DNA from: Leptospira sp.
Lineage (GTDB): Bacteria; Spirochaetota; Leptospiria; Leptospirales; Leptospiraceae
DNA: 57,206 bases
Assembly: GCA_016742255.1 (NCBI GenBank)
Contig: JACVCB010000023.1
Span: 1-57,206, forward strand
Direction: 5' to 3'
Shown: positions 31,955 to 40,908 of the stretch, piece by piece
Position numbering within the stretch: position 1 is the first letter of the stretch
How the letters are laid out: every line of letters begins with the position of its first letter
Translations under genes and position numbers: made by a program
Notes under the pieces: model-generated
Told to the model about the DNA's origin: nothing
The model's database searches: none
The model's input: the letters and a program-made list of their open reading frames with translations, nothing else

Positions 31955-32569
31955 CTAAAGAGACTTAGAATCGATTTTGACAGTGGCAATCATTGATTTG
32001 ATTTCATTCAATCTAGGTTCGAAGTCATCAAATGGAATTCCAGAACCAATGAAATAATAAAAATCTTTTTGAGGGAAAATCCAAACTGCTGAAATAATTT
32101 TTTTTTCTTCTTCTTTTTCATTATAGATAGAATAGGAAAAAAGACTATAACCTGCTAAATTTCCATTGATCCGAACTGTTTTTGGTTCAATTAAATAGTC
32201 AAAATTTTTCAACTCAAGTGAAACATAAAATAACAATTTTCGTAATGTCTTAGGTATGTTTCTAAATTCCAAATTGTTTTTTTGTATTTTGACATTGACT
32301 GTAGTCAAATACTCATCATTCTCTAGGTCTCCTTTTCGAAGTGAAATGATCGGAATCTCTGAATTTTCTTGTAACAGTTTATTAAACGTTGGCGAACCTA
32401 AATTGACACGTTGGAGATTTTCCTGAAACTCTTCTGTTGATACTTCATCCCATATAACTGGAACTTCCATTGAAAAACCCAATGATTTTAGTTGTTTGAC
32501 TTGGGGTGGAATCGCAATTAAGATTGAAGTAACGATCGTAAAAATCAATAACCAGGTAATTTTTTTCAT
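31955..32569 (-). CDS. Exported protein of unknown function (PsbP-like pattern)
   Basis: 204 residues with a signal peptide (WLLIFTIVTSILIAI). The body reads like a PsbP/DUF1795-type fold: LGFSMEVPVIWDEVSTEEF, IPIISLRKGD, TVNVKIQKN, then NGNLAGYSLFSYSIYNEKEEEKKIISAVWIFPQ and a closing LNEIKSMIATVKI. That resemblance is by pattern only. It overlaps the WG-repeat lipoprotein gene by 4 bp (ATGA), so the two are translationally coupled. Confidence 0.65.
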   Translation of the reverse strand: MKKITWLLIFTIVTSILIAIPPQVKQLKSLGFSMEVPVIWDEVSTEEFQENLQRVNLGSPTFNKLLQENSEIPIISLRKGDLENDEYLTTVNVKIQKNNLEFRNIPKTLRKLLFYVSLELKNFDYLIEPKTVRINGNLAGYSLFSYSIYNEKEEEKKIISAVWIFPQKDFYYFIGSGIPFDDFEPRLNEIKSMIATVKIDSKSL

Positions 32570-33690
32570 CTATGAATGCATCCTCTTAAATTGACAAATC
32601 CCCATAAATTGTTTAGTTTATAACTGAATATACCTTCTTTGATTTCACTTACACTTTCAAATATAGGTGGAACTAACCATTCCGCTTCTAATGTGATGAA
32701 ACCCTTTTTTTTCTTTTCTTCTGCAATGGCGATTCCATTTTTAAATGAACCAATATAATCTATGTTTGGTTCTATTAAATAATCTCCGCGTTTATTGATC
32801 TTTCCATATTTTTCTTTGATCTTTATTGTTGCGTATCCTTCTGAAAAATCATAAACATCATCAAATTTTGGTTCGATAACAATTTTCCCCGTTTCGTCCA
32901 AAAATCCCCATTTATGATTCAATTGAAATCGTATTAATCCTTCCTTTACTTGTCCCAAATAATCATATTTAGGTGGTATGATTATCTTAAAATTGGAATC
33001 CATTAAACCCATTTTTTTGTAATGAGTAAACGTTAGATGCCCTTCATAAAAATAAGATTTTATATCATAAAGATCATTAACAAATTTTTTTTCGATCCCA
33101 TTTGTATTCACAAGACCTTGGTGTTCTTCTCGTTTGAATACTGCCCATCCGTTGTGAAAATTGGTTAGAAAATCATATTTTGTTGGTAAAATAAATTTTC
33201 CCTTTGTATCTATAATTCCATATTTATCGTCATTTTGAACTAATGCATAACCATTGTGAAATGAATATGCCTCATCAAATGATAAATCCCCTAAAAGATT
33301 CCCTTTTTTATCTAAGTATGCCTTGGGATCTCTAAAACTGGCACCATCACGGTATACTGCAAATCCGTTTGAATAATCACCTACGAATACGAGATCGTAA
33401 GCAAAAACAAGTTTATCTTCTGTATTGATAAATCCGTATTTTCCATTTTGTTTGGCTCGAATCCATTCTTCTGAAACATCAGATAAGTCTTCGTATCTGC
33501 TATGATAAACTTTGATTTTAGGATCAGTAGCATACAAATAATTATTTTTTTGGCTCCCTGAAGACAATTCTATTAATCGGAAGTTCATATTGCAACCCTT
33601 GTAAATTGGATTTACTTTTTCGGGTAAACTTGAACAGCTTAAAATCGCTGTTAGACTCCAAAAACATAAGAAAATGTATATCTTTTTCAT
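32566..33690 (-). CDS. WG-repeat lipoprotein
   Basis: 374 residues. The signal ends in LSC, giving a lipid anchor. From about residue 70 there are eight or nine WG (KWG) repeats of roughly 35 residues, each with a core like KYGFINTEDKLV, KYGIIDTKGKFILP or KWGFLDETGKIVIEPKFD. WG repeats form solenoid or propeller-like binding surfaces; the ligand is unknown. It is coupled to the exported protein downstream. A copy of the interspersed repeat (R3) lies 100 bp upstream of its start. Confidence 0.85.
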   Translation of the reverse strand: MKKIYIFLCFWSLTAILSCSSLPEKVNPIYKGCNMNFRLIELSSGSQKNNYLYATDPKIKVYHSRYEDLSDVSEEWIRAKQNGKYGFINTEDKLVFAYDLVFVGDYSNGFAVYRDGASFRDPKAYLDKKGNLLGDLSFDEAYSFHNGYALVQNDDKYGIIDTKGKFILPTKYDFLTNFHNGWAVFKREEHQGLVNTNGIEKKFVNDLYDIKSYFYEGHLTFTHYKKMGLMDSNFKIIIPPKYDYLGQVKEGLIRFQLNHKWGFLDETGKIVIEPKFDDVYDFSEGYATIKIKEKYGKINKRGDYLIEPNIDYIGSFKNGIAIAEEKKKKGFITLEAEWLVPPIFESVSEIKEGIFSYKLNNLWGFVNLRGCIHR

Positions 33691-33790
33691 TCAGATAACA
33701 ATTGTAAAATTATAGTTTGGATTTGAACAGTCTATTTCTATTGTTCAAGATACAAAATGATTTGAATGTCAGATATGGAATCGTGCCGCT

Positions 33791-33844
33791 GCGCCCCGGA
33801 TCGACTGAGCGCCCTCGCCGAAGGAGAGCCGGAAATGTGCGCCC
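33791..33844 (+). repeat. Interspersed hairpin repeat, copy R3 (short variant)
   Basis: 54 bp starting GCGCCCCGGAT and ending GCCGGAAATGTGCGCCC, the same ends as R2 and R4. The interior is replaced: instead of the GGAAATCCTTT and AAAGATTGG arms it carries a smaller hairpin, CTCGCC, GAA, GGAGAG, with one mismatch. It lies between the WG-repeat gene and the esterase gene. Confidence 0.75.
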
Positions 33845-33881
33845 ATATAAAAAATCGTACATTACATTGACTCCCGAGCAT

Positions 33882-34979
33882 TTAATTTACAGTTAGCTTT
33901 TGTTTTGTGGTAATGAACTGGAATGCATTTTCAGATAAGGTTTTACCATTGATGGTAGCTGTCCAAGCCCCATGGCCAGCACCTACCAGTGGATTAAACT
34001 CATAGGATGCCCCAGAAGCAATGTATGCATCTCGGAGTGCTTCTGCTTGTGTAAAGGGAACATCTGCATCAGCTGTCCCATGTACGATGCTCACTGGAGG
34101 ATCGTTACTATCAAACCTAGATTGCCCTGTAATGGCTTGGAGGTATGTCATATGATTAATCCCACCCCAATGGTCAATGATGGTGTGGATTTTGGAACCT
34201 GCTGAAAGGTTTGTCGTCGAAAGAGTGGTATCAGTTAAAGTTAAAGTTTCATCTCGAAAATCACTTACATTGGTGATTCCTAACATATTGGCTAAAAAAG
34301 AACCAGCAGAACCACCTAATGCAGTTACATAATTAGTGTTAATTCCATATATGGAAGCATTGGCATAAAGCCAACGAACAGCAGCCTTTGCATCCCGAGC
34401 AGCTGGATACATGGCATAACTTTGTTGTTTTTCTGTGGGTGTAAGTGATGAGTTTAACACATACGTTCCCCAGGCAGTAGAAAGTGTTCCGTAAGCAGAT
34501 ACCAATCGATAGTTGATGGAAATACATACCCAACCACGACTGGCAAAATAATTGGCAATCTCAACGATGTTTGTATCTTCTTTTGATCCTGTTGTGAACC
34601 CTCCACCATGGATGAGGACCATTGCGGGTCGGTTTGTTGGTGCGTTCTCGGGTAGATATAAATCTAAACTTAAATTGACAACGCTGGTTGTATTTGTCCC
34701 CCAATTCGAATGACTAAGGGCTTGTGCATACACAAATGTTGATTTGGAAACAGTATAAGTTGAATTTTGTTTTACAGTCGGTGGGACGTTTGTTTGGGTA
34801 AGTTGGACGAGGAATAGAGTGGAGAGTAACATGTTATTGTCTGCATCCGATTTTCCTGTGATTTCATTTGGGAGGGCTGTACAAGATAAGGCAAAACCAA
34901 GAGTACTCAATACCAATGTGAATGAAATTTGAAACCGAAAAGAATTGGGAAGATGTAAAAGTTGATTCCTTTGTTTCAT
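33882..34979 (-). CDS. Lipoprotein esterase/lipase, alpha/beta hydrolase (HSL-like)
   Basis: 365 residues from the ATG at 34979; the open frame continues to 35081 without a signal. The lipobox is ALSC. The oxyanion motif is VLIHGGGFTTGS, the nucleophile lies in ALGGSAGSFL, the acid in HGTADADVPF and the His in GAGHGAW. This is the arrangement of carboxylesterases of the hormone-sensitive-lipase/BD-FAE type. The enzyme probably cleaves esters at the cell surface. It is a single gene, with R3 downstream. Confidence 0.85.
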   Translation of the reverse strand: MKQRNQLLHLPNSFRFQISFTLVLSTLGFALSCTALPNEITGKSDADNNMLLSTLFLVQLTQTNVPPTVKQNSTYTVSKSTFVYAQALSHSNWGTNTTSVVNLSLDLYLPENAPTNRPAMVLIHGGGFTTGSKEDTNIVEIANYFASRGWVCISINYRLVSAYGTLSTAWGTYVLNSSLTPTEKQQSYAMYPAARDAKAAVRWLYANASIYGINTNYVTALGGSAGSFLANMLGITNVSDFRDETLTLTDTTLSTTNLSAGSKIHTIIDHWGGINHMTYLQAITGQSRFDSNDPPVSIVHGTADADVPFTQAEALRDAYIASGASYEFNPLVGAGHGAWTATINGKTLSENAFQFITTKQKLTVN

Positions 34980-35207
34980 ACTTACTACGACAGTTGGTAT
35001 CGTAAATTCGAATGAATTTAAATGGTGTTCAGTAATTTTTTTATCAGGAAATCTCCTGAAAAGAAGATTCCATTTTTTCAATGTGACAAAAGAATTCCCG
35101 TCAAATGTTGGGAAAAAATTATTTCTTAAATGTTAAAATGAGAGAATGATGATATGAAAAGTTAGATGTGACCATGGATTCAGTGACCTTATCTATTTTT
35201 CGAAAGG

Positions 35208-35921
35208 TCAAGGTCCAGAACAAGTGCTATTGCAAGTGTCACCGTTGTTCACATTACCATCGTCACATGCTTCGCCGGCTGCTGCGTTGCGAATGCCGTC
35301 ACCACATACTGGAGCTGTACAATCCGAATCGCAAGTTACTGCATTAACACCTGATGAGTCACAGGCTTCAAAAATGCTCTGTCTTGTACCATCACCACAG
35401 AAACCAACACGTTTGCAGGTAGTTGAGCAGCCATTGCCGTTATCAATCGTATTGCCATCATCGCATGCTTCTGATGCATATGTCTGGGTGATATTGTTTC
35501 CGCAAAGACCTGCCGTAGCTGTTTGAATGCTCGAAGCTGGTCCTTCTTGCCCACCACGTACTGCTGTAAGGATATATGACCTTGAAGCTGCATCCACTTG
35601 ACCTGTGTGTACATAAGGGGAGGTCACCCCAGTAATTTTTGAACCTGTTTGAGATGTAAAACTTGCTGAAGTTGAATGATAGAGGTTATACGATTCTGCA
35701 CCTGCGACTGTATCCCAAGATAGTACAATTTGGAGATTGCCACCTGTAGCTGTTAATGTAGGAGTGACAGACCCTGTTGTGGCTGATATGGCAGCTAGTA
35801 GTGCGAAAATTCCGTTATTGTTATTGCCGTCTTTTTTTGACATGGAGCAGGCAGAAATGAAACTTGAGATTGCGATACAACCAATTCCAATTTTATAAAA
35901 TAAAATTTTTCTTATGTTCAT
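35208..35921 (-). CDS. Lipoprotein with fibronectin III-like domain and DUF4215 Cys-rich repeats
   Basis: 237 residues from the ATG at 35921 with GGGAC upstream. The signal leads to a Cys in FISAC, so it is lipid-anchored. Residues 45-140 look like an Fn3 fold (LQIVLSWDTVAGAESYNLYHS, SYILTAVRGGQEGPAS). The C-terminus has three DUF4215 repeats, each like CGDGIRNAAAGEACDDGN followed by NGDTCNSTC. DUF4215 is common in surface proteins of myxobacteria and Leptospira. The function is unknown; a binding role at the surface is likely. Confidence 0.82.
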   Translation of the reverse strand: MNIRKILFYKIGIGCIAISSFISACSMSKKDGNNNNGIFALLAAISATTGSVTPTLTATGGNLQIVLSWDTVAGAESYNLYHSTSASFTSQTGSKITGVTSPYVHTGQVDAASRSYILTAVRGGQEGPASSIQTATAGLCGNNITQTYASEACDDGNTIDNGNGCSTTCKRVGFCGDGTRQSIFEACDSSGVNAVTCDSDCTAPVCGDGIRNAAAGEACDDGNVNNGDTCNSTCSGP

Positions 35922-36044
35922 GTTATGTCCCAATCTTACCTTGAATTCATATATTCAATTCAATTAACAATTTGTTAGGTGTTTATCTCAGATTAATATC
36001 TGTCAAATCGATTTTTATTTTCAATGCTCATTTATCAAAAGTTT

Positions 36045-36167
36045 TCAGGCTACCTGCAATTTAATTGTATCTGCACCAACAGGGATTTGGACAGGGATCA
36101 AAAAGTATTCATCTTGGGGTTTCCAATACAGATAAAAGATTTTTCTAAATTCAACAATTAATTGACT
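36045..36167 (-). pseudogene. Possible orphan C-terminal gene fragment
   Basis: In the gap upstream of the beta-propeller gene, the minus strand reads about 40 codons with a strongly protein-like sequence (YWKPQDEYFLIPVQIPVG, then ADTIKLQVA) and ends in TGA. An in-frame stop lies at its other end, and there is no start codon. It may be the decayed tail of a lost gene. I cannot name the family; chance coding is possible. Confidence 0.25.
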
Positions 36168-36206
36168 TTATTTTGATTGGTTCCATCTGATTCAGTTATA
36201 TTCTCC

Positions 36207-37490
36207 ATGGAATCGAAAGAACCAAAAATTTGGATCCACAATTCATTAGGATTCATACTAAGGAAACCCATCCATCGTCTATTCGTGTTAATTTGCATTT
36301 TAGTAAGTATGGAAGTTACCTTTCATTGCAAACCGACGGAGCTCAATTCTGTCTGTGATTCGAGTTCAAAATCATTTAAAGATTCTATGATACTACTTCT
36401 CGCAACGAGTGAACGATTTCAATTTTGTGGCGGAACAGTTTTCCAAAAGCGAATTAAGACCCCACGTTATTTACTTGTGTCGAATGTTGGAACTAATTTC
36501 GCAACAAGTAACATCAGTGTATTTCGGATCAATTCTAATACTGGTGAAATTACCTTGGTTCCAGGATCTCCTTTTCAACTAACAAATCGTCCACGGTTTA
36601 CACTTACCAACGCTTCTGGAACAATCGTTTATGTTGCCAATGTTGGTAATACTTCGGTGTCAACCTTGAGTCTGAATCCAGAGAATGGTGTATTATCGAC
36701 TAAATCTTCTGATTTGGTTCTACCATCTACTCCCTATTCATTAGCGATGGATCCTTCCGAAAAATACCTGTTTGCCAGTTCCGAAACCACCCAACAAATT
36801 CATAGAATGGCAATCGATGTTAATGGTAATATTTCAATTTTATCACCTGCTACTGCTACTTTAAATCCAACATCTGGTGCTGTCGGTAGGTTAGCTTTTG
36901 ATTCCTCTGGGAGGCATGTGTATGTTGGACTTACAGGTGCAGCAGCTAGTGTATCTGGAATCCAAGCTTTTAGTTTGGATTCTGTTAGTGGATTGTTAAC
37001 ATCCGTAGGTGTTTATAATACAAGTGAGAACAACATTTCTGTTGCAATCTCTCCCAATGGACAATTTGTCTTTGGAGCCAATTACTTTTCACAGGATGTT
37101 TTTCCATTTGTTAGGAACCAAACAACTGGAACTTTGACAGCTCAATCAACGATAATGGCAGGATCAGCTCCTGCTTATGCTCTTGTCGATCCATTCAATC
37201 GATTTTTATATGTTGCGAATAGTGGAATAGGGCAAGGTACCATTTCTGCATACAAAATTGACCAAGTGAATGGAACATTAACGACTATTAGTGGGTCTCC
37301 ATTTAATTCCGGATTTAGCCCAATTGGGATCAGTATAGACCAAAGTGGAAAGTATTTATATACTTCTAATACTCAAGATGGGAATGTATCAGGGTATACG
37401 ATTTCGGAAACAGGAACATTATCTCCGATAGTTGGATTTCCTGTTTCTGCAGGAACCAATACATTTTCCGTCGAGATTGTATCCTATTAA
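36207..37490 (+). CDS. Beta-propeller lipoprotein (lactonase/YVTN-like)
   Basis: 427 residues from the ATG at 36207. The N-terminus has a hydrophobic segment and a Cys in TFHC, a plausible lipobox. From residue 90 there are six to seven propeller blades with repeats such as RYLLVSNVGTNFATSNISVFRIN, IVYVANVGNTSVSTLSLN, RHVYVGLTG and KYLYTSNTQDGNVSGYTI. This is the 6-phosphogluconolactonase-like/YVTN fold, but as an anchored protein in Leptospira it is more likely a binding protein than an enzyme. It starts poorly (no Shine-Dalgarno) and is followed by the HXXEE gene 29 bp later. Confidence 0.8.
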   Translation: MESKEPKIWIHNSLGFILRKPIHRLFVLICILVSMEVTFHCKPTELNSVCDSSSKSFKDSMILLLATSERFQFCGGTVFQKRIKTPRYLLVSNVGTNFATSNISVFRINSNTGEITLVPGSPFQLTNRPRFTLTNASGTIVYVANVGNTSVSTLSLNPENGVLSTKSSDLVLPSTPYSLAMDPSEKYLFASSETTQQIHRMAIDVNGNISILSPATATLNPTSGAVGRLAFDSSGRHVYVGLTGAAASVSGIQAFSLDSVSGLLTSVGVYNTSENNISVAISPNGQFVFGANYFSQDVFPFVRNQTTGTLTAQSTIMAGSAPAYALVDPFNRFLYVANSGIGQGTISAYKIDQVNGTLTTISGSPFNSGFSPIGISIDQSGKYLYTSNTQDGNVSGYTISETGTLSPIVGFPVSAGTNTFSVEIVSY

Positions 37491-37519
37491 GGAAATTGAA
37501 GTACATAGGAGACGAAAAT

Positions 37520-38026
37520 ATGATCGAATTTGAAAAATATTCCTTTTACCAAAAATTGATTTGGCTCTTTCCGATTGCATTTTTTTTTCATGTGATCGAA
37601 GAATCAAACGGTTTTTCTTATTGGGTCACTACTATCTTAGAAGGCCAAATGGATGTTAGTGTATTTTATATAAACAATTTGATGTTTATGGTTGTACTAC
37701 TCCTACTTACATTTTTTGCATTCAAAGAGCAGAATTCGATTTCTACCTTTTTATTATTTTTATGGGTATCAGGACAACAGTTTTGGAATTTTGTATTCCA
37801 TATTTACACTCAGTTTCAGTTTAACGCGTATTCGCCTGGTTACTTTACTGCCATTTTCTTATATTTTCCAATCTACCTGTACTTAACATACCTTGCACTC
37901 AGAGACCATCATCTCAAATGGAAACAATGGATCCTATGTTTTGTGTTCGGTTCATTTGGAATGGTGTTTACCATTTGGTCAGGTTTATATCATTTTGGTT
38001 CGGTTCCATGGAGTAAATGGATTTAA
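37520..38026 (+). CDS. HXXEE-domain membrane protein
   Basis: 168 residues from the ATG at 37520, preceded by TAGGAG. The defining motif is FHVIEES near residue 25. About five membrane helices follow (LMFMVVLLLLTFFAFK, FLLFLWVSGQQFWNFVFH), with conserved-looking His residues inside the membrane (FHIYTQF, LYHFGS). The function of HXXEE proteins is unknown. It may be co-transcribed with the beta-propeller gene. Confidence 0.82.
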   Translation: MIEFEKYSFYQKLIWLFPIAFFFHVIEESNGFSYWVTTILEGQMDVSVFYINNLMFMVVLLLLTFFAFKEQNSISTFLLFLWVSGQQFWNFVFHIYTQFQFNAYSPGYFTAIFLYFPIYLYLTYLALRDHHLKWKQWILCFVFGSFGMVFTIWSGLYHFGSVPWSKWI

Positions 38027-38152
38027 AGAAAACAGTTGAGAGATATCTGTTTTCCGATTTTATATCTAATTTGTTAATGAACTCATAGTAGTTTCCCACA
38101 TTTGCGGAAATCCACTATTTCGAAACTGGTTCGGTCATGTGAAAATGCGATC

Positions 38153-38617
38153 ATGAAACGAACCAATTTTTTTGTAATCAGTTTCTTACTTTTGACAATC
38201 CAATGTGCGAATATACAAACGAGATCGGAAGATCGTTTTTATAATTTGTATTACCAAGTTGCAATTGGAAATACAGAGAGAGTCAGACAATTAATTGTAC
38301 AAGGATACGACTTAAACACTCCTGAAGATACGTTTGAAAGACTAACGCCACTTATGATCGCCTCAAAAGAAGGTCATACAGAAATTGTATCACTCTTAGT
38401 TTCTATGAGAGTTGATTTAGAAGCAAAAACTAGAAACGGACATACTGCCTTAATGATGGCAGCTTATAATCGTTATCCGAGAATTGTTAAAATTTTACTA
38501 GATGCTGGAGCAAATCCAAATGTAGTCACAAATGAAGGTCACACTGCCTTGTCGGAAATTCTCCTTTCCGAAAGGGAAGAGATTGTTAAATTATTGAAGG
38601 AGAAAGGTGCGAAATGA
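38153..38617 (+). CDS. Ankyrin-repeat lipoprotein
   Basis: 154 residues from the ATG at 38153; the longer frame from 38102 lacks a signal. The lipobox is TIQC. Three ankyrin repeats follow: TPLMIASKEGHTEIVSLLV, GHTALMMAAYNRYPRIVKIL with DAGANPNVVT, and a last degenerate one (GHTALSEILLSEREEIVKLL). It is a periplasmic or surface protein-binding module. It overlaps the next gene by 4 bp, and both begin with a very similar signal (LLLTIQCAN and LLLTVQCSN), so they are probably expressed as a pair. Confidence 0.85.
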   Translation: MKRTNFFVISFLLLTIQCANIQTRSEDRFYNLYYQVAIGNTERVRQLIVQGYDLNTPEDTFERLTPLMIASKEGHTEIVSLLVSMRVDLEAKTRNGHTALMMAAYNRYPRIVKILLDAGANPNVVTNEGHTALSEILLSEREEIVKLLKEKGAK

Positions 38618-39012
38618 AACTCTTCATGTTCTCACCTAAATTATACGTTTCTATAATCTTCTTATTATTGACTGTCCAATGTTCGAATACGTTTTCCAAT
38701 CATTCAATCGATAGTTGTCGGAAAAAATGTGTTACGGACCAGTCACTTTGTTATCTAATCACATTGCAAAGTTCTCCCACAAACACAAACCAAGTGAATC
38801 TTACTTGTCCAGTTCTGTACATGGGATGTTACTCCAGTTGTGATTCGACAAAAAATTCTGTCTTTTCAACTAATTCATCTTCTCGGTCAGGGAGTCGTTC
38901 TGGAGGTGGAGGACATTCTTCATCCGGAGGAGGTGGGCATTCTTCCTCTGGCAGTGGTGGAGGGAGTAGTGGTGGGTCTAGTGGAGGAGGACACGGAGGA
39001 GGAGGCCATTGA
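38614..39012 (+). CDS. Lipoprotein with Gly/Ser/His-rich tail
   Basis: 132 residues. The lipobox is TVQC. The mid-part has six Cys in a compact pattern (DSCRKKCVTDQSLC, LTCPVLYMGCYSSC), likely disulfide-bonded outside the cytoplasm. The last 45 residues are low complexity: SGGGGHSSS units, then a run of Gly and His ending GGGHGGGGH. Such tails can bind nickel, zinc or copper. It is translationally coupled to the ankyrin lipoprotein by an ATGA overlap. Confidence 0.75.
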   Translation: MKLFMFSPKLYVSIIFLLLTVQCSNTFSNHSIDSCRKKCVTDQSLCYLITLQSSPTNTNQVNLTCPVLYMGCYSSCDSTKNSVFSTNSSSRSGSRSGGGGHSSSGGGGHSSSGSGGGSSGGSSGGGHGGGGH

Positions 39013-39017
39013 AAACT

Positions 39018-39821
39018 TTAATCTGCACCCCATGCCCATTCAATCGTGACACCTGTTTTGTTTTTTCGAAATGATATAGTGTTTGGAATTTCATCCAAAG
39101 AATATTCGGCCGAAGTTTCTTTTATATAACTCAAATCTTTTATTTTAAAATCAGGTGATGAAAAGATGGAATAAAAAAATACGAATGCTGTTTCGAGTTT
39201 CCAATTCGGTAAAAATAAAACAGCTTTTCCCCATCCATATTCATTTTCACTCTGTTCTACATTTAGAGTGACACCTAATTCCGATTTGTATGATTCGAAA
39301 ATTTGAGTGTAGCTGGTTTGGTCTTCTGCGATTTGTTTTTTATCAGAGGAAATTTTTTTAAGAGTAAAGATCCTAACAAGATAAGGGGTGATATCATAAC
39401 CAGTTCTAAATTCGTCATTTCGACTTGGTGGGTAACGGCTAAGGAGTGGACTGAATGCATACCCTTCCTTTCCATTGTTTTCTACTTTTACCCATGTTCC
39501 TTCCAGAAGGATTTGGTTTGGTTTGTTAGTTTCAGGTGTGATCGCATCTAAGAATTTGATTTTCGCTTGGACTAACTCCTGATTTTGTTTTAAAATTTTG
39601 ACACTACTTTTGTTGGGAAGTTTTGATACCACTTGGGATTTTTCAGAAGGAGTTGATCTCAAATTCAATCCGCGAGGGCTTGTTACATACCAAATTTCGC
39701 CAGACAATGGAAGTGTTTTGTTACTCTCATTCCCTTTTGTTTGAGAGAGAAGGTGATAGGAATCTAATGTTGTTAGTAGAGAGAGTAATAAGAGTTTGAG
39801 AAAAATATTTTTTATCTGCAT
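39018..39821 (-). CDS. Exported SH3-like domain protein
   Basis: 267 residues from the ATG at 39821, where a signal helix begins (IFLKLLLLSLLTTL). The longer frame starts at 39890, just after the hydrolase stop. Residues 42-130 hold a bacterial SH3-like region: WYVTSPRGLNLRSTPSEKSQVVSKLP, then GTWVKVENNGKEGYAFSPLL, typical of wall- or surface-binding modules. The C-terminal part is beta-rich and unrecognised, with GWGKAVLFLPNWKLE. It is the last gene of the operon led by the FAD/methyltransferase fusion. The tail converges on the Gly-rich lipoprotein gene, 5 bp away. Confidence 0.72.
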   Translation of the reverse strand: MQIKNIFLKLLLLSLLTTLDSYHLLSQTKGNESNKTLPLSGEIWYVTSPRGLNLRSTPSEKSQVVSKLPNKSSVKILKQNQELVQAKIKFLDAITPETNKPNQILLEGTWVKVENNGKEGYAFSPLLSRYPPSRNDEFRTGYDITPYLVRIFTLKKISSDKKQIAEDQTSYTQIFESYKSELGVTLNVEQSENEYGWGKAVLFLPNWKLETAFVFFYSIFSSPDFKIKDLSYIKETSAEYSLDEIPNTISFRKNKTGVTIEWAWGAD

Positions 39822-39893
39822 ACCAAAATCCAAACTGATTAAAATCGAGTTACTGTCCTTTTCTTCTATTGATTTCCATAAGCGAGTCATTTT

Positions 39894-40886
39894 TCATCTA
39901 GATTCTACTTCTTTCAGATTCCTTAACAACATTTTGTTGAAGTTTTCTGGTGATTCCAACTGTGGAATGTGCCCAACTCCTTGGATGATATGCAAACGAG
40001 AGTTGTTGAGTATGGATTTAATTTTTTCTCCATCTGCAACTGGTGTCACTGTGTCCAAATCTCCCCAAATTAAATCGATGGGCATCCTTAGATTGTTACC
40101 ATACAATCTTGTATCTTTGGCTAAGAGATCATCGGAGTGGAAAATAAATTCACCAAACCAATCACCTAAAAAAGAAGTGGTTCCCTTGATTCGCATTGGC
40201 ATTTGAATTACCTTTACCTTCTCTTCGGTGATACAATCAGATGAATGAACAAACTGGCTAAACAAAATCTTAGTTAAATGAGGGTTTGTTGCTGTTACTT
40301 CCAGAAGTCTATTTCGTAAGAGTGATAAATTCCAAAATGTTTCGAATAGATTTGGTTCGGAAGGAGTTAAAACTTTTTTTTCTTCTAGGTTTACAGCAAT
40401 ATCTACCAATTGTAATGAAAGGATACGATTCGGGATTAGGAGTGCGGTATGTAGAGTCGCACCACCACCAAATGAGTGTCCAAGCAAATGTACTTTTTGT
40501 AATCCTAATGCATCAATAACCGAGACGATTCGTTTTCCTTGTTGGATTGATTTTAATTCTGTAGGTTTAGGTCTCTCGGAAAAACCAAAAGGAGGCAAAT
40601 CAATTGCTATCGCATAATATCCATTTTGTGATAAATCAATCATTGTTTCTCTCCAGAGTTCACTCCATGAACCCATTCCATGGATCAAAACAACTGCTGG
40701 ATTTTTTGGATCTCCCATCTCTTGGATGTAGATCTTTACATCATTACTTGGGATCCATCTTCCTGTTTTAGGTGCAATTTCTTCCGGAGAAAGGGATTCT
40801 CGATACAATCGTAAACTGGCATAGAAGGCAAAAACTGAGAAAATAACCAGTCCAACAAACAAAATAAAATACTTAATGAGTTTCAT
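39894..40886 (-). CDS. Membrane-anchored alpha/beta hydrolase
   Basis: 330 residues. An N-terminal anchor helix (YFILFVGLVIFSVFAFYASL) precedes a canonical alpha/beta hydrolase: VVLIHGMGSWSELW (oxyanion), nucleophile S138 in LLGHSFGGGA, acid near residue 276 in LIWGDLDTVTP, and H306 in VGHIPQLESPENF. The substrate is unknown. It sits 22 bp after the 'FPEWY' gene in the operon with the FAD/methyltransferase fusion, so it may act on the same compound, perhaps a lipid or aromatic ester. A cap domain lies between residues 150 and 250. Confidence 0.85.
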   Translation of the reverse strand: MKLIKYFILFVGLVIFSVFAFYASLRLYRESLSPEEIAPKTGRWIPSNDVKIYIQEMGDPKNPAVVLIHGMGSWSELWRETMIDLSQNGYYAIAIDLPPFGFSERPKPTELKSIQQGKRIVSVIDALGLQKVHLLGHSFGGGATLHTALLIPNRILSLQLVDIAVNLEEKKVLTPSEPNLFETFWNLSLLRNRLLEVTATNPHLTKILFSQFVHSSDCITEEKVKVIQMPMRIKGTTSFLGDWFGEFIFHSDDLLAKDTRLYGNNLRMPIDLIWGDLDTVTPVADGEKIKSILNNSRLHIIQGVGHIPQLESPENFNKMLLRNLKEVESR

Positions 40887-40908
40887 AGGATCCTAACGTT
40901 ACTGGTAT

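Noticed and set aside
35046..35061. TCAGGA-N4-TCCTGA dyad upstream of the esterase gene
   Set aside because: A six-base stem in AT-rich sequence with no T run or clear promoter context; chance is likely.
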